Origin: Sulfurimonadaceae bacterium
GTDB taxonomy: Bacteria; Campylobacterota; Campylobacteria; Campylobacterales; Sulfurimonadaceae
Assembly (NCBI GenBank): GCA_026193155.1
Contig: JAPHSI010000145.1
Span: 1 to 6,997 of the forward strand
Length of the DNA stretch: 6,997 bases
Reading direction: 5' to 3'
Every line of letters begins with the position of its first letter. Position 1 is the first letter of the stretch. The position numbers and the translations under genes were made by a program. The notes beneath the pieces are model-generated. The model did no database searches, was not told the DNA's origin, and saw only the letters and a list, made by a program, of their open reading frames with translations. Of the stretch, positions 1 to 5,529 are shown piece after piece.

Positions 1-273
1 ATTAAAAAGTGAAGTCAAATTTTTGTTTTTATTATCAATAATAGGTGTTGAGTTATGAAAACCAATAGCTGCAAAAAGATTGTTTGAACTATCTGTTATG
101 TATTTTAGTGATCCGCCTAATGCAGTTGCATATGCATCATTAGCCGTATCTTTTTTATTTATATCATAATGAAAAAATGTAATATTACCTGTGCTATTTG
201 CATTTTTAAATGCATCATATAGTGCATCTGCATAAAGTATATTTGATAAAAATATTAAAAATAAATACTTAAT
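1..273 (-). CDS. OprD-type outer-membrane porin, N-terminal part, apparent ATT start
   Basis: The minus strand is open from 324 to the window edge at 1, and the C-terminal part lies outside the window. From the ATT at 271-273 it gives 91 residues. Residues 1-15 form a short signal peptide (one Lys, then a Leu/Phe/Ile core, ending LYA). The mature start ADALYDAFKNANSTGNI and the later stretch ANDAYATALGGSLKYIT (about 44-60) resemble the first strands of OprD-type porins of Campylobacterota, in which a DAF...GxI strand is followed by a NDAxATALGG segment. Such porins let small, often anionic, solutes cross the outer membrane. No ATG, GTG or TTG occurs in frame near the signal peptide. AAGGGG at 281-286 lies 7 bases before ATT AAG, so ATT is the best-placed initiator, although a mutated ATG is possible. 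The gene follows the symporter stop by 16 bases, so the two are probably co-transcribed. Family assignment is from visual recognition of a short N-terminus. Confidence 0.72.
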   Translation of the reverse strand, partial: MKYLFLIFLSNILYADALYDAFKNANSTGNITFFHYDINKKDTANDAYATALGGSLKYITDSSNNLFAAIGFHNSTPIIDNKNKNLTSLFN

Positions 274-280
274 AATTAAT

Positions 281-286
281 CCCCTT
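281..286 (-). promoter_or_regulatory. Ribosome binding site of the porin gene
   Basis: The minus strand reads AAGGGG, a good match to the start of the Shine-Dalgarno consensus. It sits between the symporter stop (TAG at 290-292) and the ATT codon at 271-273, with a 7-base spacer. It is the main reason to place the porin start at ATT: the next in-frame canonical start codon downstream is a TTG near the window edge, far beyond the signal peptide. Confidence 0.6.
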
Positions 287-289
287 AAT

Positions 290-1705
290 CTAAAGTATAA
301 GTAGCATCCATGCAGTACCGATTGTTAAAAAAACAAGAGTGTTTGTTAGTGTTATTATTCCGCCGATTTTATATATTTCTCCAGCTTCTATATACCCACT
401 TCCTAAGTATATTACATTTGCAGATGAACCTTGGGGTGTAATTATAGCGTTAAAGTTAGTCGCAAAAAGCAGCATTAAAGCCATCATCTCAGGTGGAACA
501 CCTGCATTTATCCCCACTCCAAGAAAAACTGAGAACAGTGCTAACATTTGTGCAGTTTGAGATACAAAAAAGTAGTGTATTAGGACATATCCAACTGTTA
601 AACCTATATATACAATAGGCCATGAAAAACCATCTACCACAGAAGAAATATTTTCACCTACCCATCCCATAAAACCGAATTTATCCAGATGCACACTCAT
701 TGCAAAAAGAATAGCAAACCATATTAGTGTACCAAGAGCATTACCTTCACCTCGTAAGTCATCCAAAGTAAATATATTACTAAGCATAAGTATTGCAAGA
801 CCTAAAAATGCTACGGCAGTTTTATCCAAATTCCATGAACCTGACATGACCCACAAAAAAACCATACCAAGGAATGTAGCAGCCATTATCCATTCATTTC
901 TACTGACTTTTCCCATAGTACTAAGTGCATCTTGTGCTATTTGAGGTGCTTCTGGTGTCTCTTTAATTCCAGGCGGATATATTTTAAATAATATCCATGG
1001 TACTAAGAAAAAAAGAACCATAACAGGTACAGATGCTGCCAAAGCCCATAGTCCGTATGAAATTTCTACACCATACTCCATAGCCATTTTCGCACCTGCT
1101 GGGTTTGCTGCCATTGCAGTAAGCCACAAAGTTGAAGATAGTGTAAGTCCAGCCATAGAAGACATCATTAAAAAAGCACCGAGTTTTTTTCTTGTTCCGT
1201 CTGCTACTTTTGAGCCACTGTCTGCAGACAGAGCATTTACAATAGGAAATAAAACACCGGAACGAGCAGTATTACTTGGAAAAGCGGGAGATATAAACAT
1301 ATCTGCGGCAATAACCGAATAAGCAAGTCCCAGAGAACTTTTTCCAAATTTTTTAATTATTAAAAAAGCGATTCTCTTACCAAGACCAGACTTAATCACT
1401 CCGCGGGCTATTAAAAAGGCGATTATAATCAGCAGTATAAAACCTTCGCCAAAACCGCTATATGCCTGTTTTGATGTCATTGTCCCTGTTAAAACCGCTA
1501 TTGAGACGGCTAAAATAGAAGATGTTAGTATCGCCATTGCATTTAATATAACTGCAAAAATTGCACTTATAAATATGGCAAACAGATGCCATGCTTGTGC
1601 ATCTAGACCATTAGGGACAGGTGAAAACCAAATAGCAATACCTATAAAAAAGACTAAAGCTTGCATATAGTGTTGTTGTATGGTTCCTTTTGGATGATGC
1701 GACAT
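290..1705 (-). CDS. DASS/SLC13-family sodium:anion (probably dicarboxylate) symporter
   Basis: A 471-residue polytopic inner-membrane protein, the usual length for the DASS family (divalent anion:Na+ symporters, Pfam Na_sulph_symp). Hydrophobic helices run through the whole length. The first family signature is seen as FPSNTARSGVLFPI (about 142-155), with the SNT clamp loop at 144-146. The second, pseudo-symmetric loop is HYFFVSQTAQM (about 377-387), where the usual SNT or SAT is SQT. The C-terminal ITPQGSSANVIYLGSGYI (about 422-439) is typical of the 2-oxoglutarate/malate/citrate translocator branch, in which the protein imports C4-C6 carboxylates with sodium. The exact substrate cannot be read, and sulfate or tartrate remain possible. 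The start ATG follows AAGGAAG by about 5 bases. It lies 13 bases after the stop of the TonB-like gene and is followed 16 bases on by a porin gene, which fits an uptake operon. Confidence 0.88.
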   Translation of the reverse strand: MSHHPKGTIQQHYMQALVFFIGIAIWFSPVPNGLDAQAWHLFAIFISAIFAVILNAMAILTSSILAVSIAVLTGTMTSKQAYSGFGEGFILLIIIAFLIARGVIKSGLGKRIAFLIIKKFGKSSLGLAYSVIAADMFISPAFPSNTARSGVLFPIVNALSADSGSKVADGTRKKLGAFLMMSSMAGLTLSSTLWLTAMAANPAGAKMAMEYGVEISYGLWALAASVPVMVLFFLVPWILFKIYPPGIKETPEAPQIAQDALSTMGKVSRNEWIMAATFLGMVFLWVMSGSWNLDKTAVAFLGLAILMLSNIFTLDDLRGEGNALGTLIWFAILFAMSVHLDKFGFMGWVGENISSVVDGFSWPIVYIGLTVGYVLIHYFFVSQTAQMLALFSVFLGVGINAGVPPEMMALMLLFATNFNAIITPQGSSANVIYLGSGYIEAGEIYKIGGIITLTNTLVFLTIGTAWMLLIL

Positions 1706-1718
1706 CTATCTTCCTTGT

Positions 1719-2606
1719 TTAATATCTTGCTAAATTGTAATAGACATTATATCTGATTAATGTTTTTTCACTTGGTCTTGGGTATCTGCTGTATGCATAT
1801 TCAATAGTTTCTTTTGTAGTATCATCTAAAATATAATAACCGCTTTTTTCTAAAAACTTAAAATCAGTCATGTCACCGTTTGGATGCAGATAAAATTCAA
1901 TTACGTTTGTTCTGTTGACATTAAGGTCATTTGGTAAGTTTACTCTAGCTACACGATTTAGAACTTGTTGGGTAATTCGCCTCATAATCTCTTGATTGTC
2001 AAGTATATATTTTTGTTGACCAGGACTTAACTCACCAAACTCGTCTCCATATAGTTCTTTAATATTGTTTGCAATGCTACTGCTGTTTTTATTCTTGTTT
2101 TTGGTCTCTTTTTTTTCATTAGCTGAGTTATCTTGCGAAAGCATATCATAAAGAGATTTTTTTTCTTTTTTCTTTTTTTCTTTTTTTAATATTTTACTTG
2201 CATTAATTTCAGATAAAAGGGGTATATATGGCTTTGTCGGTGGTAAAGGCTCAGTTTTTTTTACTATTGATTTGGGCTCTTTTGTTTTTTTTGTTTTAGA
2301 TTCGTTTAGCTTTGGTGTTTTAAGTTTTTGTTTTGGTTTAAACCTGACAGGTGGTTTTTGTACTAATTTTTTTAGTTGTGAGCCTTTTGGCATTGGAGGT
2401 GCTATTTTAGGTTCTGGAATTTTCTTTTTAGTTAATCCTGACTTTTTATATTTTTTAGGTAACTCTTTGAGTGAAATTTTTATCTTTTTTTCTTCTTCGT
2501 TTTGCTTTGGTTTTTCAATCTCCATAGTTCCAAGCAGCCAAAATAACAGTAAAAAGATAAAGTGAATAAGTAAGGCTACAAAGAGTGCAAAGTTTGAACG
2601 GCTCAA
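1719..2606 (-). CDS. TonB-like energy transducer with Lys/Pro-rich linker
   Basis: A 295-residue protein with one N-terminal membrane anchor (about 6-27) after a short cytoplasmic MSRSN. A long Lys/Pro/Glu-rich periplasmic linker follows (about 30-150, with EPKIAPPMPKG and PLPPTKPYIP). The C-terminal domain (about 200-295) reads FYLHPNGDMTDFKFLEKSGY, then LDDTTKETIEYAYSRYPRP and IRYNVYYNL. That order matches the TonB/TolA C-terminal fold, in which a GxxTxxxxxxSSG strand is followed by a LDxxxxxAxxxxPxP helix. Such proteins couple the proton-driven ExbB/ExbD motor to outer-membrane partners. No exbB or exbD lies in the window. The start is TTG at 2604-2606, preceded by GGAAA. The next Met (residue 28) would lose the membrane anchor, so TTG is preferred. 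It is first in a minus-strand operon with the symporter and porin. A TolA-like or purely structural role is possible. Confidence 0.75.
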   Translation of the reverse strand: MSRSNFALFVALLIHFIFLLLFWLLGTMEIEKPKQNEEEKKIKISLKELPKKYKKSGLTKKKIPEPKIAPPMPKGSQLKKLVQKPPVRFKPKQKLKTPKLNESKTKKTKEPKSIVKKTEPLPPTKPYIPLLSEINASKILKKEKKKKEKKSLYDMLSQDNSANEKKETKNKNKNSSSIANNIKELYGDEFGELSPGQQKYILDNQEIMRRITQQVLNRVARVNLPNDLNVNRTNVIEFYLHPNGDMTDFKFLEKSGYYILDDTTKETIEYAYSRYPRPSEKTLIRYNVYYNLARY

Positions 2607-2634
2607 TAGGTTTCCATTTTTTAGGGTTTAGCGG

Positions 2635-2640
2635 ATTATA
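2635..2640 (-). promoter_or_regulatory. -10 element for the TonB-like gene operon
   Basis: The minus strand reads TATAAT, a perfect sigma-70 -10 hexamer, 28 bases upstream of the TTG start. No good TTGACA is visible at the -35 position. T-rich sequence lies upstream (TTTTCATTTGA), which is usual for the primary sigma factor of Campylobacterota. The prediction rests on sequence alone. Confidence 0.55.
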
Positions 2641-2666
2641 TCAAATGAAAATTAATACTACTTCGC

Positions 2667-2672
2667 TATAAT
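2667..2672 (+). promoter_or_regulatory. -10 element for the hemL operon
   Basis: The plus strand reads TATAAT, a perfect -10 hexamer, 26 bases upstream of the hemL ATG. No recognisable -35 hexamer is seen 16-18 bases upstream, only AT-rich DNA, as is common in Campylobacterota. It lies 26 bases from the opposite-facing TATAAT at 2635-2640, so the two divergent promoters would have overlapping polymerase footprints. Confidence 0.58.
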
Positions 2673-2698
2673 CATAAAAAATTTTCCAAGGTTAAAGT

Positions 2699-3985
2699 AT
2701 GAGTAAAGATAAATCACTAGAGGCTTTCAAAGAAGCGCAAGAATTAATTCCAGGAGGAGTTAACTCACCTGTTCGTGCATTTGCGAGTGTTGGTGGAAGT
2801 CCGGTTTTTGTAGAAGAAGGTGAGGGTGGATACCTTAAAGATATAGACGGTAATAAATATGTGGATTTTGTTCAAAGTTGGGGGCCTCTTATCTTTGGTC
2901 ACCGCGATGAAAGTATTGAAAAAGCCGTAATAGAAGCTGTAAAACACGGTCTTAGCTTTGGTGCACCTACTTTAGCTGAAACAGAGTTAGCCAAACTTGT
3001 TATATCTATGTTTGATAGCATCGATAAGGTAAGGTTTGTAAGTAGCGGTACAGAAGCCGTAATGAGTGCTATTCGTTTAGCTCGTGGTTTTACGGGACGT
3101 GATGATATTGTAAAGTTTACGGGATGTTATCATGGGCACAGCGATTCACTTTTAGTTCAAGCTGGAAGCGGTGCCGCAACTTTTGGTAACCCTTCAAGCC
3201 CGGGAGTACCTGCTGACTTTACAAAACATACACTTTTAGCACAGTATAATAATATAGAGAGTGTAAAAAAATGTTTCGCAGACTCTAAAGATATTGCTTG
3301 TGTTATTATAGAACCGATTGCAGGAAATATGGGTCTGGTTCCTGCCGATAAAGTATTTTTAAAAGAGCTAAGAGAATTATGTGATGCAAACGGTGCATTA
3401 CTTATTTTTGATGAAGTTATGAGTGGTTTTCGTGCTAGTATAAACGGTGCTGAATCTATAACAGCAACTAAGCCTGATATTGTAACACTTGGAAAAGTTA
3501 TAGGTGGCGGTATGCCTGTCGGTGCATTTGGAGCACGTCGTGAGATTATGGCAAAACTTTCACCTGAGGGTCCTGTGTATCAGGCTGGAACTTTAAGTGG
3601 AAACCCTGTAGCTATGGCAGCTGGATATGCAGCACTTTCAAAATTAAAGAAAAATGCTCCTGTTTTAGATGTACTAAATAAACGTGCAGTTCGTTTGGTA
3701 GAAGGTATGAAAGAAGAAGCTGCTAAATGTGGTATAACTATGCAGATAGATACACGTGGAAGTATGTTTGGGTTTTTCTTTAATGAGAATGAGGTTAAAA
3801 ATTTTGAAGATGCATGTACATGTGATTCAGACTTTTTTGCAAAATTTCATCAAGGTATGTTAAATGAAGGTTTTTATTTTGCATGTTCACTTTTTGAAGC
3901 AGGCTTTATTTCAACTGCAACTACTGATGAGATGGTAGAAGATTGTATAAAAGCTAGTGCAAAAGTATTTAAAGAGATTTCATAA
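2699..3985 (+). CDS. hemL: Glutamate-1-semialdehyde 2,1-aminomutase
   Basis: A 428-residue cytoplasmic enzyme of full family length. It converts glutamate-1-semialdehyde to 5-aminolevulinate with pyridoxal phosphate, the second step of the C5 route to heme and other tetrapyrroles. The N-terminus has the family hallmark IPGGVNSPVRAF (17-28). The SSGTEA motif at 115-120 binds the cofactor phosphate. FTGCYHGHSDSLL (140-152) and the cofactor-ring Asp in FDEVMSGFR (237-245) follow. The Schiff-base lysine is K266 in TLGKVIGGGMPVGAFG, and YQAGTLSGNP (294-303) completes the active site. All key residues are present. The ATG is preceded by AAGG at 2688-2691 with a 7-base spacer. Its stop overlaps the next ATG by one base (TAATG), so translation is probably coupled to the AtpZ-like gene downstream. 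It is the first gene of a three-gene plus-strand operon, divergent from the TonB-like gene. Confidence 0.97.
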   Translation: MSKDKSLEAFKEAQELIPGGVNSPVRAFASVGGSPVFVEEGEGGYLKDIDGNKYVDFVQSWGPLIFGHRDESIEKAVIEAVKHGLSFGAPTLAETELAKLVISMFDSIDKVRFVSSGTEAVMSAIRLARGFTGRDDIVKFTGCYHGHSDSLLVQAGSGAATFGNPSSPGVPADFTKHTLLAQYNNIESVKKCFADSKDIACVIIEPIAGNMGLVPADKVFLKELRELCDANGALLIFDEVMSGFRASINGAESITATKPDIVTLGKVIGGGMPVGAFGARREIMAKLSPEGPVYQAGTLSGNPVAMAAGYAALSKLKKNAPVLDVLNKRAVRLVEGMKEEAAKCGITMQIDTRGSMFGFFFNENEVKNFEDACTCDSDFFAKFHQGMLNEGFYFACSLFEAGFISTATTDEMVEDCIKASAKVFKEIS

Positions 3986-4329
3986 TGGAAAATAAAGAAC
4001 AAATCTCTAATGAAGAGATAGAGACTAATGAAAAGCCAAAAGTTAGACAGGTTGTAGAGGCAGTTGATAGTCTTTCTCTTGGAATATCAATGGTTGTAGC
4101 TGTTGCTATGGGTGTTGGTATCGGATTAGTTTTAAAAAATTTAACAGGGGCTGCTTGGACACTTTGGATTGGTGTGTTTATCGGTGTGGCTGCTGCAATA
4201 CTAAATGTATATAAAGCATATGAGAAGCAAAAAGAGGGCTACGAAGAGTTAGCTAAAGAGCCTCGCTATGCTATAAAAAAACAATTGGAAGATGAAGATG
4301 ATGAGGATTATGGTGATAAAAGTTATTAA
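3985..4329 (+). CDS. AtpZ/AtpI-family small membrane protein
   Basis: A 114-residue inner-membrane protein. The N-terminus is charged and cytoplasmic (1-27). Two Gly-rich helices follow, at about 31-50 (LSLGISMVVAVAMGVGIGLV) and 57-76 (WTLWIGVFIGVAAAILNVYK), then a charged tail that ends very acidic (LEDEDDEDYGD). The pattern of a GxGIGLVL helix, a short loop and a GVFIGVAAAILNVY helix matches the AtpZ/AtpI family (Pfam ATPase_gene1). Members often sit at the head of atp operons and are thought to aid F-type ATP synthase assembly or act as a small cation channel with AtpI. No ATP synthase subunit genes are in the window. Its ATG overlaps the hemL stop by one base, with AAAGAG eight bases upstream, so it is co-translated with hemL. 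Its 3' end overlaps the next gene. From memory, Campylobacter jejuni also has two small membrane proteins after hemL; I did not verify this. Confidence 0.8.
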   Translation: MENKEQISNEEIETNEKPKVRQVVEAVDSLSLGISMVVAVAMGVGIGLVLKNLTGAAWTLWIGVFIGVAAAILNVYKAYEKQKEGYEELAKEPRYAIKKQLEDEDDEDYGDKSY

Positions 4330-4828
4330 ATTAATTGCCGTAACTCAAATATTTATATTTACAACATACTTTATATCTGCAGGGTTTTACGCAAATTTTC
4401 AAGTTGCATTTTTAAGTAGCTTTATCATAATGTTTGGCTCATTTTATGCTCATTCAAAGATGGTTAATTCAAAGATAAAAACACAAAGTTTTGAGAATGA
4501 CAGAGATGCACTAGATATTATAGATGATCCGCATGAACTATATGATGAAACACCTGTAAATGAAGCAGAAGATTTAGATTTAAAGCAGATAGTTAAAGAG
4601 GAAAAAAAGAAGATTAAAACCTTTAATTTAAAAAGTATAAAAGAGGGTGGAAGTGCTTCTTTTTCTATTTTTAGACTTGGAGGCTATCTATTCTTGGTTT
4701 TAGGTTTTATTGCACTTAAAAATAATGAGATTTTGGATATTAGTGTATATCTGCCGTCTTTGCTTGTAGGAATAGTTATCGGTTATTTAGCTTCAAAAGA
4801 GATATTTAAACAAATATCTCTTTTTTAA
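4298..4828 (+). CDS. Four-helix membrane protein, possible divergent AtpI with an acidic insert
   Basis: About 176 residues. Two helices (about 9-29 and 33-52) are followed by a long charged stretch (about 53-120), acidic at first (DALDIIDDPHELYDE, NEAEDLDL) and then Lys-rich (KEEKKKIK). Two more helices follow at about 122-140 and 149-166. The topology resembles F-ATPase accessory protein AtpI, where KLxxxQ opens helix 1 and two hairpins follow, but with roughly 60 extra residues between the hairpins. The AtpZ-like neighbour, with which AtpI usually pairs, supports this. No diagnostic residue proves it, so it remains an integral membrane protein of unknown function. The gene overlaps the AtpZ-like gene. 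Candidate ATGs are at 4292, 4298, 4301 and 4310. The GGAAG at 4287-4291 lies 6 bases before 4298 and 9 before 4301 but abuts 4292, so 4298 or 4301 is preferred. Its last codons form a terminator stem. Confidence 0.7.
   Translation: MMRIMVIKVIKLIAVTQIFIFTTYFISAGFYANFQVAFLSSFIIMFGSFYAHSKMVNSKIKTQSFENDRDALDIIDDPHELYDETPVNEAEDLDLKQIVKEEKKKIKTFNLKSIKEGGSASFSIFRLGGYLFLVLGFIALKNNEILDISVYLPSLLVGIVIGYLASKEIFKQISLF
4795..4826 (+). terminator. Perfect hairpin terminator, probably bidirectional, partly inside the coding sequence
   Basis: Positions 4795-4807 (AAAAGAGATATTT) pair perfectly with 4812-4824 (AAATATCTCTTTT) across the loop AAAC, giving a 13-bp stem. The T-run at 4821-4826 follows the GC-containing core. 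The stem lies inside the last codons of the four-helix membrane protein, with TAA at 4826-4828. Read on the minus strand, the hairpin ends in TCTTTTGA, a weaker T-run, and sits 11 bases or more after the TAG stop (4838-4840) of the opposing gene. It therefore probably ends both convergent operons, more strongly for the hemL side. It is AU-rich, so stem strength is moderate. Confidence 0.8.
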
Positions 4829-4837
4829 CATATACAT

Positions 4838-5521
4838 CTATTCAGTAATCATTGGTAGGTTTATTGTTATTTTCTTTTGTATATCTACATGTATATTACT
4901 GGAATCAACCAGATTCTGTAGTTCAGAAATTTTATTTTTCTCTTGAGTTTGTGATGAAATTTCAATACTGAAAAGTGAATATTTTTTCTTATCAAATATT
5001 ATATGTTCACCAATTCTATAATAAATTTTTGTATTAATACTATCATTTTTAATAAAGCATGAATATATTTTATTTAGTATTTTTATAAAACTGTTTGAAT
5101 CAATAATAATTTCTGGAATAGTAGGGTCAAACTCTTTTGAAAAGGTAGCTTCAGAGTTTATAGAGTTTGTTGATATACATAAGTCCACAAGTGTATATAT
5201 GTTTGTTAGTTCACCTGTAGGTTTCTTATTGTTTAACTTAAATGAAGGTGTTTGGTAAAGTTTTATACCAATCTCATTTTCGTTTTCATACCCAACAGTT
5301 AAACCAAAGAACTTTTGCTGAGAAAATTCAACATCTAAAAATGTAGTTTTAAATCCAAATGTAACATTTGCATAAGTCATCGCTAATTCAAACAATTCTT
5401 TAGCATTAAAAGGATTTACAATAAATTGTGCTTGTTCATTTAATGAAAGGATTTTTCCATCTGAGCTAAAAAGCACAAATGGATTGAAATCATGTTCGAG
5501 TAATCTTTGTTCAAAACTCAT
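4838..5521 (-). CDS. Hypothetical protein, PAS-like plus degenerate histidine-kinase-like domain
   Basis: I do not recognise this 227-residue soluble protein as a named family. The first part (about 1-95) has a PAS-like opening, NPFVLFSSDGKILSLNEQAQ (13-32). The middle (about 107-160) reads like the end of a kinase dimerisation helix and the start of an ATPase domain. FDPTIPEIIIDSNSFIKILN (131-150) resembles the FDxxIPxxxxDxxxLxQVLxN of histidine kinases, but the expected N-box asparagines are Lys and Cys (KIYSCFIKND). YSLFSIEI (181-188) would be the strand that normally leads to DxGxG, which is absent. The C-terminus ISELQNLVDSSNIHVDI...INLPMI (198-225) mimics the last helix and strand (xxIVxxHxGxI...LP). 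No phospho-accepting His stands out. A catalytically dead kinase-like protein is inferred from pattern only. It starts 8 bases after rpoD and is probably co-transcribed and translationally coupled with it. The stop is TAG. Confidence 0.72.
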   Translation of the reverse strand: MSFEQRLLEHDFNPFVLFSSDGKILSLNEQAQFIVNPFNAKELFELAMTYANVTFGFKTTFLDVEFSQQKFFGLTVGYENENEIGIKLYQTPSFKLNNKKPTGELTNIYTLVDLCISTNSINSEATFSKEFDPTIPEIIIDSNSFIKILNKIYSCFIKNDSINTKIYYRIGEHIIFDKKKYSLFSIEISSQTQEKNKISELQNLVDSSNIHVDIQKKITINLPMITE

Positions 5522-5529
5522 AAAGTCTA

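Noticed and set aside
310..324. CTG at 313-315 as an upstream start of the porin frame
   Set aside because: It would overlap the end of the symporter gene, lacks a ribosome binding site and would put charged and aromatic residues before the signal peptide.
339..560. Plus-strand open frame of 73 codons
   Set aside because: It lies antisense inside the symporter gene, has no homology that I recognise and no ribosome binding site.
2272..2565. Plus-strand Phe/Ser-rich open frame of 97 codons
   Set aside because: It is the complement of the Lys/Pro-rich TonB-like linker. The Phe-rich composition is just antisense of lysine codons.
2603..2617. Four-codon minus-strand mini-frame (Met-Glu-Thr-Tyr-stop) overlapping the TTG start of the TonB-like gene, a possible leader peptide for coupling
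   Set aside because: Its ATG has no ribosome binding site, and a frame this short arises often by chance. Its GGAAA is better explained as the ribosome binding site of the TTG start.
2765..2947. Minus-strand open frame of 60 codons
   Set aside because: It is fully antisense to the conserved N-terminal part of hemL, with no independent support.
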